A DNA stretch of 64,000 bases from Fomes fomentarius. Taxonomy: Eukaryota; Basidiomycota; Agaricomycetes; Polyporales; Polyporaceae. The translations under genes and the position numbers were made by a program. Location: the NCBI GenBank assembly GCA_022606135.1, contig JABYQN010000010.1, positions 496,001-560,000 of the forward strand, in the 5' to 3' direction. The stretch's first letter is position 1. Every line of letters starts with the position of its first letter. This document shows, one piece after another, positions 11,157-23,822 of this stretch. The notes beneath the pieces were generated by a model. That model did not search any database and was not told the DNA's origin. It saw only the letters and a program-made list of their open reading frames with translations.

Positions 11157-11650
11157 GTGAGTTTGCCCGACCTCGACCGCGGAGAGAGCGAGGGGCACCT
11201 GGTACTCGGTGTCTGTTGCGAAGGAATACTGCAAGAATTGTTTGATGCGTTTCGGGTTCGCGTCGGTGTGGTCGGGTTCTGGGACCTTGAAAATGCAGTT
11301 ACGCAGGCCGAGAGGGTTTGGTCAAACGTTTGCGAAAATCACTGCCAGACAGAGCAAATTGGTTTATGTATGAGAGGTTGGTGGAACGGTCTATGAAGCG
11401 TCTTTTTCCATATGTCGGCATTTGCCGTGTAGCCTTGTGCGGAGGACCGGAGGTCCCAACTTCACTGTTTCATACACCTCCAACTCAAAGGAAGAGCTTT
11501 TCATGTATTGATATAGGATTTTGGCAGGTCGCTGGGCTGTTACATGCGCATGCTACGCGATTCGCTATCTTTGAAACACGAATACTACTTACCTATCGTA
11601 GACGGTATGAAGAGTTGCCGATCTGGGATGTGCGTCAGTGTTGAGTGGGC
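11157..11650 (+). pseudogene. F-box protein 3' remnant
   Basis: Short reading frames resemble the C-terminal part of basidiomycete F-box proteins (MYERLVERSMKRLFPYVG) in broken frames. From 11345 the block is the third copy of the tail unit also seen at 6276-6500 and 8270-8600. It ends 80 bp upstream of the ARP5 start, so the ARP5 promoter now lies within or next to this debris. Confidence 0.55.
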
Positions 11651-11728
11651 GCCAGACGAACAGTTCCTACAACTTTGAAATGCGCTCAATTCTATTCCTC
11701 TGTTCCCATAGTTCGTCTAGCTCTCCCC

Positions 11729-14700
11729 ATGGCATCTATGGACGTTGATGAGCAGCACATCTCGTACCTTCCGATCCAGCCTCTGCCAGCCGTTCAGGTC
11801 CCGGCAACAGACTATGACGACCACCGGGAACAACACACCCCCCTGTGCATAGACAATGGTTCAACACACCTACGGTTCGGGTTCTGTACGTCGGACACAC
11901 CACGAACCGGAATCAATATGGTGGCGAAGTACAAGGAACGGAGGACAAATAAACCGCTGCTGTTGTTTGGCGAGGGTATAGATGTGGAGGGAGGCGCGAG
12001 ATCGCAGGCAAAGACACCATGGGAAGGAGATGTCTTGCTCAACTTTGACGCGTTGGTATGTCCATTATTCACGCCGTTGCGCTGAAATGCGAACAAGATA
12101 CATGGATTATGCAGGAAAACGCGTTGGACTACGCGTTCATCCACCTCGGGATCGACGCACCAACAGTCGACCATCCCATTCTCATGACGGAACGGTTAGC
12201 TTCGCCTCTACACTCTCGAGCATGTGAGTAAACAATTATGTTGTCTACATGGTACCAGAGTGTAGGTCGAGTGCAAGGTGTGATCCCCTTCACTCCACTA
12301 GAAGTGGGGATGTCCAACCTCTTGGCGTCGTACTTGGGTACACATACATCGGGTCTGCATGTCTCTGCCAACCATATACCCGTCTAGGTCCCGCACAGAT
12401 GAACCAGGCTAACGATGCGCGCAGTAACCTCAGAACTTATGTTCGAGCAATACTCTGTCCCCTCCTTGGCATTCTGCGTCGACTCCGTCATGTCCTTCTA
12501 CCACAACAACCTGCCATCACCTCCGGTTCCGTTTCACGGCGATGGTCTGGTCGTATCTTTCAACACGGCTTCGACTTCAGTAGTCCCAATACTGGACGGT
12601 CGCGGCTTGATGAGCCACGCCAAACGGTGAGTCAAGATTCAGTGTCTCTAGGCCTCATGCACGCCTCAGTCGAATGGACGATGATGCTGCAGCAGCCGGC
12701 ATGTAGTATCCGGCGGCTGTTGTATGCACGGGTTATTGCCAGTATACGAAGTGTTCCCATACGCCTCCCTTCGCTTTCATTTCCAGGGCACCTATCTCTG
12801 TCTCCAGTCCGTTTTGCTTTCTCTTCTCGGGGCTTCTGCACGCTCTTTTTTACGGTACTGGCTGGGCACGGCTGATCCAAGTCTGCACGAGCTTATGCAA
12901 GGGTAGCGGATGACCGCTACACCACAGGGGAAATGCATTTACGCACACAACCTCCTCTCTTGTAGTGTGGGGCTCCTTGTTGCCTGCCTGACTATCCTCG
13001 ACGCTCTGCGGCACACCACAGGACTACCCACTAGAACCCCTGTCACCCTTTCTCACTCTTGGCAATTCCATTGAGGTCTATCCCACTCCACGTTTTTGTA
13101 ACCGTGTCCCTCTTCAGGCCAATGTTTGCAAGCCTCTTGTTTGTCATCGCATAGTCTATTATCCTCTTCTCTCCATCGCGGCTTTCCACCTATGTACCAC
13201 CTCTGTTTCGGTATGCCAGTTTCCGGCCCTCTAGCAATGACTCTTTCGCATCTTATCTTCCATTATGTCCTCCATTGACACCGCCGCTGCATCTATTGCT
13301 ATTCCTAGGTTCATACTTGCCGAGGTCTTAGACTTCACTTCTGGCTTGTGCACAATATTCTGATGCAAGGGTACCACATACGTTCATCCGACGGCCGCCA
13401 GATAGTTATGACTTGCTGTCTCTTGGGTCTCCCTCGTCGATCTCGTATTCAATATTGTCTAGAACGCTCCTGGCTCCGCAAAGATGCTGACAGGCACTCT
13501 TCTATCAGGATTAACTGGGGCGCCATGCAAGCGACGGACTATCTACTCAAGCTCATGCAGCTCAAATATACCACCTTCCCCAGCCGAGTGACTCCAGCAC
13601 AATGCAACGTACGCCATCCACTCTTCCTCGCTCAGTTTGTATGCTTCTCTGACGCTGCTCCAGTGGATGCTGCAGAACTACTGCGAGTTCTCCCCAGACT
13701 ACACTGCGTTGTTGCGCAAGCTGAAAGACCCGCTTAACCTGCGTGCATCCGAGCGGATCATCCAGTTCCCGTACACCTTGCCGGTGACGGAGGAGAAGAC
13801 GGAAGAAGAGCTCGCGCGGATAGCGGAGCGCAAGAAGGAGCAGGGGCGCAAGCTGCAGGAGCTCGCAGCAAAGTCCCGCATGGAGAAGGTAATCCTCCTT
13901 GTGTCTTGCGGCGTATACGGCGTTGACTGACTCAATTGAATGTGGTGCAGCTCTTGCAGAAGGAGAATGACCTTGCGCAGCTGCTAAGCTTGAGGGAGCG
14001 ACGGGATGAGGAGACAAAAAGGGAGTGGGCGGACACGCTCAAGGAGGAGGGTTTCAAGGACGACGCTGCGCTGGACAGCGTCATCAAGAAGCTCGAGACG
14101 GACTTGAAGAAGGCGAGGAAGAAGGAGGCGGACGGCGAAGATCCCGAGGTGAGGAGGATCTACATGAAACAGGTTTGGCATTCGTTGAACGGTATTGCAG
14201 GACGAGGCTCCATCATTCCCCCTGGTAGACGTGCCGGACGACGAGGTGAGTTCTGACGACTCAGATCACGCGTCTCGCACGCTGACCGCCCGTGCAGCTG
14301 GACGAAGAGGGCCTGAAAGAGAAGAAGAAACAGAAACTCTTGAAGGCAGGATACGAGGCTCGTGAGCGTGCCAAACGCGAAAAAGAACGCGAACGCGAAG
14401 AGCGCGCGGCCGAGGAGAAGCGTGAATCCGATGAGCGTGACCGCGATCTCACGAGCTGGGCTGCGAAGCTCCGTAAAGAGCAGGAGGCGATCATGCTGAG
14501 GATCAAGGAGCGCAACAGGCGGAAGGCTGCACTGACGGACAGGAAGAGCGCAGCGTCGCAGGCGCGGATGAAGAGCATCGCAAACCTCGCGGCGGACGAC
14601 CGCGTGCCGAAGAAGAGGCGCAAAGCTGGCGGCGGTGGGTGCCCATGTTCTCGTGGGATGGATCTGTCGTGCTCACTGTGAGTGCAGAGGACATGTTCGG

Positions 14701-15467
14701 CGCTGACGACGCGGACTGGGCCATCTACCGGAAGATTGTGAGCACTCTCCACGGTTCTTCTCTGGAGGAAGGAGATAGTTCGCTGACGCTTTCTTAGAAC
14801 AACGCCGCGGCATCCTCGGACGAAGAAGACGACATGGCGAGCCTCCAGGCAGTGGAACAGAAGCTGCTCGCCTACGACCCCACATTCACCCAGGAGCACA
14901 CACATGCGTCGCTCACGTCCCAGCGCTCGGCACTCATGTCCGCCTTCCGTCCTCAGTACGATGAGAGCGACGTGCCAGGTCAGCCGCCCTCTCATACCAC
15001 CACCACCTTATCCAGCCGCACTAACACGTTCTCGACATACAGGCAAAGCGCGTATCCACCTCAATCTCGAGCGCTGGCGCGTCTGCGAAGCCTGGTTCTC
15101 GCCCAGCATGGCCGGGGTCGACTCAGCCGGTCTCGGCGAAATCCTGCAAACAATCCTCGCGCGCTTCCCCGACCCAGACAAGGGCCGTCTCGTCAAGAAC
15201 GTCTTCCTCACAGGCGCGCCGTCGCAGCTCCCTGGGCTGCGCGACCGTCTGCAGGCGACGCTGCGCCCGATCCTTCCGCCGGAAATGCCGCTGGAGATCG
15301 TTAGGGCGGCGGACCCCGTGCTCGATGCGTGGAGGGGCATGGCGGATTTCGCGAAGACGGAGGAGTTCAAGAGCGTTGGCGTTACGAGGGCGGAGTATGA
15401 GGAGTGGGGCGGCGAGCGTATCAAGCGGTGGTGGGGCGGGAACTGGAACTCCTCTGTGCCTATGTAG
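11729..15467 (+). CDS. ARP5: Actin-related protein 5 (INO80 chromatin-remodelling complex)
   Basis: ARP5 forms the Arp5-Ies6 module of the INO80 complex, coupling ATP hydrolysis to nucleosome sliding and H2A.Z exchange in the nucleus (known for the family). Eleven exons: 11729-12055, 12115-12223, 12425-12626, 13509-13608, 13664-13888, 13951-14148, 14201-14245, 14298-14634, 14688-14737, 14798-14978 and 15043-15467. All are phase-consistent and give 732 residues. Visible: the actin phosphate-1 loop (LCIDNGSTHLRFGF), KYKERRTNKPLLLFG and ALDYAFIHLGID, then FCVDSVMSFYHNNLP and a second phosphate-loop-like VSFNTASTSVVPI. The ARP5-specific charged coiled-coil insertion (about residues 270-500, Lys/Glu/Arg) follows, then the closing actin lobe with FLTGAPSQLPGLRDRL and EYEEWGGERIKRWWGGNW. 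Intron 3 is 882 nt, far longer than the others. The start ATG at 11729 gives MASMDVDEQ and a typical ARP5 N-terminus. Confidence 0.94.
12627..13508 (+). other. Unusually long ARP5 intron 3
   Basis: 882 nt between GTGAGT (12627) and ATCAG (13508), against 52-201 nt for the other ARP5 introns. The first ~180 nt are also present in the upstream pseudogene copy, so that part predates the duplication. The remaining ~700 nt have no match in the window and no supportable gene. A later insertion is one explanation. Confidence 0.75.
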
Positions 15468-15843
15468 GCGGCGTTCTTGGGAGTTCCGGTGTGACACAGG
15501 AGGATGCTCAGAAGTATACACTCCTCTGTCGTGTTGTCTGCTATACTTTCTTTCTGCTGAACAGTGTTGTATACTTCGGGCCTTCCGAGATATACTTAGG
15601 ATCCTGTATAAATAAGTAGATTGCTAGGGAAAACACCGCGCACCCCTAGGCGCGTGTACAACTTCTGCGAGGGATGGGGAGCACGCTAGCGGAGAGAGGA
15701 AGGTGGTAAGGAGGGAGGGAGGGGAGCAACGAGAGACAACGCTACTCTAACACTGACAGCCATATGTACAGTACTGATGCACATGCCCAGCATTTCGATA
15801 TGGATGACCTTATACCCGCACTGTAGATGGAGCGGTAGCGAAT

Positions 15844-16888
<1,045 letters not shown>

Positions 16889-17323
16889 GATCTACAAGTC
16901 CGATCCGACAAAGTAAGATGATGCGGCTCTGCCGGCGTTGGGAGACTGGAGAACGGCGGCGAACGTACAGGAGACGAGGTGGCGGGAGGAGGAGGAGCTG
17001 CGCTAACGGCAACCGCCTCAGGGCATCACTTACAGCATTGGCGCCACGTGGCCCTAGCCGTTTGCGGTTGCTCTCTCACTACCAAACGACGACATTGTAC
17101 GTTAACCTCATTCAAGTTCAGTGAGACCTGGATTGCGTTCGTGTGCTGGAAGACGTGGATTTTTCCGCGGCGAAAGGTAAGATGTGAGGTCTGGAATACA
17201 AGAATCCCCATTTTAGGTATCAGGCACTTATCCGGAAAATGCGGACAATGCCACGTGCGCGACGACCAGTCAAATGAGCTGCTCACCGCCACCCGACACG
17301 CTCCCTCAACACCGACCACGACG
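16889..17323. promoter_or_regulatory. Bidirectional promoter region SEC4/DOT1
   Basis: The 435-bp gap between divergent starts must hold both 5' leaders and promoters. I see no clear TATA box. Polypurine/polypyrimidine runs occur near 16920-17000. An open frame from 16979 runs into the DOT1 start, so the DOT1 N-terminus could be longer than annotated. Confidence 0.4.
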
Positions 17324-19841
17324 ATGAGTTCGTCCTCGACGCCCTTCGCGTCCTCGACGGACCTCGCATTCTTCTCGAGCTCAACGTCCTCGACTTCCGG
17401 CTCGTCTACCTATGTCACCACCCGCTGGATACCCGTTACCTTTGATCCTCCCTCGCGCGCAGGCGCTCCGACGATCAAGGTCACCGCGCAGGAGGCTCCT
17501 TCCCCTATATCTTCACGTCCTCGCAAGGCCGACGCGGTGCACAAACGCAAGAGTGAGGATGCATTGACGCGTCCCCATTCCAAGAAGAGACGCGTCTCGC
17601 CGTCGCACGACACCCGCAGCGCGCCTGAGACGCGTGCCTCCAGTGCGGTACCCTCTCCTAGATCGCGTCGCCAGACCTCTCTAGCACGCTCGTATCTCTC
17701 TCCTAGTTATCCTAGTACCCGCGCCACATCTTCTGCTCCGAGCACTCGAGCCAGCGCCGGGCCACTGCCTGGGCCACCACGAGAGTGTTGGATCGACGAA
17801 GACGGAAAGCCAGGCCCTGGGTTCTTGAGTTCGGAAGAAGTTGTGCAGAAATTGATGAAGGGATACAAAGCATGTAAGTCAATCTTTCTTGTTGAGTCTT
17901 CCCCCGCTATGTCTTCTCCCAAACACATTTCTGTTTACGGAAAGTTGGGTTGCCTTACGCCCCGAACTTCCTTTATGATCGCGAGTGTAGCGAAAGGGGA
18001 AGCACATCAGAGCAGAGGTATCTCGCATGCTTCTACTGTACCTTCCAAAGTATATGCCGTGACTGCGTTGTGAATGTTCCTACCGCAGCATACCTTTCAG
18101 TGACACACATAAAGCTATCGTCTCGGTCGCAGTTCATTCTACAGGACTGGAGAAGTAGCGGTGGCATAAGAATGATATACTCACATCAATTTCCCACAGA
18201 CTTTAAGAACCCTGACGATCCTGATGACAAGTCCTTCCAGCCCCATCCAACAGATTATCCCGTGGTGGAGCTGGAGTATCCGAATACCGGCGCAAGTGAA
18301 AAGTATGCATATTTCTTGTATTGTTGGTTGTTGTCTCATATACGGCATGCATCAGGTTCATTTTACTGCAACCGAAAGACCCTGATCATTACAACCCTAT
18401 AATGTGCCTGCAGGATACTCTACATACAATGATCGAACGTAGGCTCATCTCCGGGTTTTAATAACGCCTTCTCTTCTCACTCAACCCCTATAGATTATCT
18501 CACACCCGCTCAACAGTCCCTTTTCGGCACTCTCGCGGACAAGGACCTCACCGACGACGACGTATCTGACAATGAGTGGGAGTCTCCATCTGACGCCCCG
18601 TCACCACCTTCATCTCTAGTTTCCGCGCCGTCCTCCGATATCTCCTCATCATCATCGCTATCGTCGCATTCTTCGCTATCGTTATTCTCGGACAGATCTA
18701 TCTCATCTGCATCCTCGCTCTCCTCAATATGCGCTCTGTCGTCCTACGCAAGATCCGTTTCACCTACCTCGCCACCTACTGTAGACTATCTGCGCCTCCT
18801 ACAGCGCGCAATCAAGAACGAGAACGGGCCGCTCTTCATCAAGGTCATGGACGCGATAAATACTCTACTCGCTCTTCTCAAATATCCTCCAGTTCCTCTT
18901 GACCCTTTTCAGCCCTCACCTACGAACGAGCTCCGCGACATGGTTCAGTCGTGGACACACATCCCTTCTCCTGTCGTACAGCGACTAGTCGACGAGGCGT
19001 ACCAACGCGCGGTCGGCCCGAATATCGAGATGCTCCGACGATACGAAGCGTTCTCGTCTGAAGTCTACGGCGAACTCATGCCATCATTCGTCACCGACAT
19101 CCTACGTACTACCGGCCTAAAGGAGGACTCGCTGTTTGTAGATCTTGGGTCTGGTGTCGGCAATGTTGTCATGCAGGCGAGCCTCGAGACCGGCTGCAGG
19201 AGCTTTGGCATCGAGCTCATGCCAGGACCCGCAGAGATTGCGCGTAGCCAGCTAGAGCAGTTCAAGATGCGCTGCAGGATGTGGGGTGTGCGCATGGGCC
19301 CCGTCGAGCTCGTCGAGGGCGACATGCTCATGAGCCCCCGCGTAGACGCACTTGTGAAGGAAGCCGATGTCGTGCTGGTGAACAACAAAGTGTTCCTCGA
19401 ACCACGTGAGTGCGCTCTATCGCCGTGCTAACTCTCACTGACATGCTTAATTGGTATTCAGTGAACGAAGCACTCCGACAGAAGTTTCTCGACCTCAAGG
19501 AAGGCGCCGTGGTCGTCTCGCTCAAGTGTCTGATGGGCTCAGGCCGGTCGAGCACACGAGAACGCAGCTCCTCGCCTGCGCTCAAGGAGCGAAATGTACG
19601 TTCCTCACTTTCCACATACGCCTCTCCTTGGATTCTGACGCCGCTGTTGCCGCAGCTCGATGACATCGGCGAAATATTCACGGTCACAGCCCGCCCATAT
19701 TTCCCTGGAAGTGTCTCCTGGGGAGGAGGCGGTGGCGAGTACTTCTTGCAGCGCATGAACCGCGAGGATTATGCGCGCCGGAAGATGCAGTTCGAGAATT
19801 CGCGGGCGGGGTCTGCTAGGGTTACACGGTCGCGCAGGTGA
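17324..19841 (+). CDS. DOT1: Histone H3 lysine-79 methyltransferase DOT1
   Basis: SAM-dependent, non-SET methyltransferase that modifies H3K79 on nucleosomes and acts in silencing and DNA-damage checkpoints (known for the family). Six exons: 17324-17873, 18200-18302, 18356-18438, 18494-19405, 19462-19595 and 19656-19841, giving 655 residues. A Ser/Pro/Arg-rich N-terminal tail with basic clusters (HSKKRRVS) is followed by a DOT1-type linker (DYPVVELEYPNT, HYNPIMCLQDTL, YLTPAQQSLFG), a serine-rich insertion, and the catalytic fold. The D1 loop is VYGELMPSF, the SAM motif I is FVDLGSGVGNVVMQASLE, then CRSFGIELM, DVVLVNNKVF (NNxxF type) and GAVVVSLKCL. The first intron (17874-18199, 326 nt) is long and could hide a small exon. 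A longer N-terminus from 16979 is possible. Confidence 0.93.
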
Positions 19842-21042
19842 CACGCGGTGCGGAGAGGACGGGCGTACATGCCACGGCCCACGCCTTTTGCACGCCGTTG
19901 GAGGCTGTGCGTTCCTAGACAGCGGATGCACTACTGCTGCTCTAATTGTCGTAGACGCTGGTTAGTGCCCCTTATTCGTGACGCCGCGCCACACCCTCCT
20001 GGTTCTTCATGGATCGTGGTTCGCCATGTTTCAGTTGCAACAGACTCTCCATACTCGTATCTGTGTTCTCTCGTTGTTCATACGGACCCGATCCCCTTCA
20101 TATTTTTTGACCCAGGGTCCAGTTCTCAACCAGTCGACAGTGCTATCGCGTTTCCTTACTGATTCCTCATCCTCATCTCCTCACCCCTCATCTTCTCCTC
20201 GCTGTGTCAGAACCCCGACTATATCACATACCGGTAGTTTAGTAGACCTACGTAGTCGTAATCTAGTGGACGAGTCGTGTATAATCCGTTTTTATTTCCG
20301 TCGTCAACGGCATACGAGTAACATCGTCGACGTTCATACACCAGGTAGGTCGAGACATATTCTGACCATCAATTCGTCAGGTATACGGCCTACCAGATAC
20401 GATCTGTGATTTGCGTCGCAGTCCTTCCGTAGTGTGGGCTACTGACGACCTATCCAGCGCTTTCGGCGGCTTCGGTCTTCAGAATGCTTCGACACAATGG
20501 CCGGCCCCAGACACGTTGACATGCTAGATGACTAGACTGTTGCGGTCGTGGCCGCTCGTTGCATGTGCGATGAGAAGTACTGCTGTTCCACAGTGACCTC
20601 TCGCACCTTCATCTAGCTTATGAATCGAAACGAGTGCCAGTACACAAGTCGGGCCAGTATCTAACTGGTTGTGGATGAATGTGAGTCTGCCAGCTTCAAA
20701 TGATGACCAACGACTGATCAACATGAGACGCGCTCGTCCATACCCGTCCTGTCAAAGAGCTGTCCTCGGGGCTTAGATCGGGTTCAATTCTCAGCGTCTT
20801 CATGAATCACTTATCTGATGGGTGGTGGTGGCTAGGCACTGAGGTGAAATTTCAAACGAAATATGTAAGTATGCGAAGTTCTGAGCGTCTGAAGCGGCGG
20901 TTCACAGCATGCGGCTGTGCGTGGCACAAGTAACACATTTGGAGGGCTAAAAGATGGATTTCCCAAGCATCCGTCCTTTCCACAGGCTCCTGCCTGTTGT
21001 CCGACATATCCACTTAACTCGCTACCCCCAATACCTTCGGAC
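19842..21042. other. Intergenic region, no supported gene
   Basis: About 1.2 kb between the DOT1 stop and the next start. It has only short frames without motifs, pyrimidine-rich stretches near 20160-20210, and no repeat match elsewhere in the window. Confidence 0.5.
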
Positions 21043-22912
21043 ATGTCGTCCTCACACGTACCCCGACAAGTTACAAACAGCGCCTGGGACATTTACGCCC
21101 GAGAGCTCCTGCCTCTGGGATATGGATATCCGCTCTGGGGTCCCGAACCCGACGGAGCCTGCGGCGAAGTCCGTCTTGGAGACGTCGGCTACATCTGGGA
21201 GGGTCATTTCAATTTCCTGTTCAACTGTACGCTCGGTGGAGATGATCCAGTCAACTTGAGAAAAGGCGTTCCCAACGACTTCGAGATCTTCTCCCCCCCG
21301 TGTTCCGAGCCGATCCAGCGACCCGACGAGATAACTGCCACCACGCTGAATAGCCGGAGTGTGCGAGTCGATAACGTATCGATGGGTCTCAGTGCGGGGT
21401 ACGTCTTCGTTACACAGTCGCATCATTACCCATCCATCTCAACACGCCGCCAGGCAAGCAGGGGTAGCCGCGACGGCGGGAATCCGTTTCATGTGCCAGG
21501 AAGAGTCGGGGGCAGTCCTCCTGCTGAAGCGTCCCGGACACAAGACGTACCTCGATTGTGGCCTGTACATCAAGCGTTACCTGAAAAGGAACCTCCAAAG
21601 CTGGTATGTGTTCGCAACAGATCGACTGGGTATCGATCTGGAAGACAAGGACATCATCTTCGTCTATGGCTTCACGAAAACGACTGTATGGGCAGAGGCC
21701 GCCTTCCGATCGGGGGGATCCGACGTCGGGCTGGTGCTTTCTGGAGGGGCTCTTGTCCCATCTGTTTCAGGGGATATAGAGATTTCGCGCATGCGCGCTT
21801 CCAAGCCGTCTGTGATATCTCGTTCTGGACCACTTGCGCGTGTAGCAGAGTGGGACAACGTATCCTCCACGGACGAGACATTCGATCAGTGCATCTTCCT
21901 CAACTTCTACAAGATGAAGAAGCGGCGGGTTTTGCCTGACTTCATCATCCGCGCGGCTGCTGGGGACCATGACCTTCCGAGCAATCAGGAGGATCATTGT
22001 GATCAAGAGCTTGTTTCAACTACCATGGCAAATAGTGATGACGACGATCTTCAATTCAATACGATAGAGGAGGTATGAGTTGTCAGTCTCGTTGAAGTTC
22101 TATATGACTGAAGGGCATAAGGTTCCTCAGACAGCGTTTGATCCGGTGAATCAGATCTTAGATCACATACTGCAGGTGATCTCCACTCATATTTGAGCAT
22201 AGTCTTCAGTTTCTGACATGAAGCCAAAGAATTCCGATGCGGAAGTAGCCTGCGCTTCAGATCAAGATTTGTATTATGTCTGTCAAGTAAGTTTCCACTT
22301 TGTTTGCGATGAAGGTCACATTTGAATTGGACGGACTTAGGATAGCTGTCTTTCGGATGACATTGCGACCGCAATGGTAGTGCTGGGGATTCCGACTCAT
22401 GTTGATGAGGATAGAAGTAAGTACAAGCTATCCTGATTCAAGTTCCATGCTGAAAAATCCATCCTCAGTCGGTGAGATACTCCCGCCACCGACAGCTATA
22501 AGGGGTCATTCGGATGTCGTAGGAATCGGTCATGTTCAGTCCATTGCCACGCCCGAACCTGAGACGTCCGCCGTACCCTCTGATCGATATGCGCCCCTCG
22601 CTGTTTCAGAGCTAGGGGACAACGTAGCCCCAACGTCTAGGTCACACAGGCACTCTTCCCGGTTCGCTTCTGCCTTCATGCAATCGTCCTCAGCTGTGTT
22701 GCCGCCGTCCGCCAGTCATTACGCCTTCACCACAAGTGGTCGACAGGAGTCTATCAACAAGTACGCGTATGCTCTATCCACACTAGTTCTGTGCCTGATT
22801 CAACATACTCCCGTTTCCTTGCTCTAGCTCGCCGTCGTGCGATGATGATCTGTGCGTCCTCTACGAACCCCCTTGGAATGCCGCTAGCTCAACATCGCCT
22901 CTTCACATATAG
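21043..22912 (+). CDS. Uncharacterised agaricomycete-type protein (512 aa)
   Basis: Function unknown; I recognise the sequence style from basidiomycete hypothetical proteins but know no experimental role. Seven exons join in phase: 21043-21398, 21454-22072, 22122-22175, 22230-22286, 22341-22416, 22469-22760 and 22828-22912. N-terminal block: SAWDIYARELLPLGYGYPLW and GDVGYIWEGHFNFLFN. Middle block: GAVLLLKRPGHKTYLDC, IIFVYGFTKTTVWAEAAF, VAEWDN and CIFLNFYKMKKRR. C-terminal part: NQILDHILQNSDAEVACASD, then LSDDIATAMVVLGI and a Ser/Pro-rich tail. No signal peptide or clear membrane helix. The last 35 nt overlap the proposed start of the zinc-finger gene, so one of these ends may be wrong. Exon 5 and the exon after it have a paralogous pair at 25429-25827. 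Confidence 0.7.
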
Positions 22913-23822
22913 ACCCCCTCCCTATCCCTCAGTTATTGCTCAGCAGTCGTACCATGAAAAGCACCATTCGAGCTACGGGAACAAATCGTAAGTAGCAGTC
23001 GAGTCCTGTCATCAGTCCCAAAGGTTTGACGTGTGCTTCGAAGCGCGTCATCTACATCTACGTACAGCACCTACGATGCCGACGACCGCGCTACTGGTAG
23101 GCCATTGCCCACCCCGTGAGTATTATCCCGTCTCGTCGTGTCCGATAGCTCATCAACCAACTCGTCTCAGTGACCACGCTCTTGCTCGCACTCCTAGCTA
23201 TGGACACGTGGGCTCCCAGTCTTCCGGTCTCTCGGGCATGCATAGTCAGTCTGGGCACTCTCGCTCTAGTCCTTACGACTATCCGAAGCTGGAGGATACG
23301 AGCTACGACCCTAAGAGGTCTCCGCCGTCGACGTACTATGGGAGCATGCCACTGAGCCCTTACCACTACCACTACCCCGATACCAGCATGGTTCCGCCTA
23401 GCTACCCCTCCGGTTACTCTTCTTACGGCCTGCCAGCTAGTGATTCTGCCGGCCTTCACCCCGTACCGACGGCCTCTGGCAGCAAGGTGCGCTGTGAATG
23501 GGGAAGTAGGCCCTGCATGGCCACCCTAGAGGACTCATCACCGGCTGGCATTGCCCGGCATCTCCAACAGTACCACGACGTTCATGTCACCGACAACCGC
23601 AATCGCGGGGTGTGCCTATGGGGCGGCCGCTGCAGTACACACCCGTTTCCGTCCAACTTCGGGAAGCACATCGCCGATTGCCACCTGAGGAACATGACGA
23701 AACAGTGCCCGCACTGCGGGGCGGACTTTGCGCGGGCAGACACCCTTTCTCGGCACATCAAGGCGTCCTGCCCCAACACGACCACGCATGCTGGACACTC
23801 GTACTCAAGCTCCCGAAGCTAG
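22878..23822 (+). CDS. C2H2 zinc-finger protein
   Basis: Probable DNA-binding transcription factor. Three exons, 22878-22987, 23068-23115 and 23171-23822, give 269 residues in consistent phases. The first half is low-complexity (Ser/Tyr/Pro/His: SSYGNKS, YYGSMPLSPYHYHYP). The C-terminal third carries three Cys/His units: CEWGSRPCM...ARHLQQYHDVH, CLWGGRCSTH...GKHIADCH, and a classical finger CPHCGADFARADTLSRHIKASC. The first two have unusual spacing, as in related basidiomycete factors. The target is unknown. The start is uncertain: ATGs at 22836/22839 in the same frame would add about 14 residues, and the region overlaps the preceding gene model. Confidence 0.75.

Noticed and set aside
19848..20409. 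Overlapping frames downstream of DOT1
   Set aside because: No motif, no splice logic, low-complexity serine runs from pyrimidine-rich DNA.
22399..22827. Treating 22399-22827 as the N-terminus of the zinc-finger protein
   Set aside because: The phase at the 22760/22828 junction leads into the SPSCDDDLCVLYE frame of the upstream gene, not into the zinc-finger frame.
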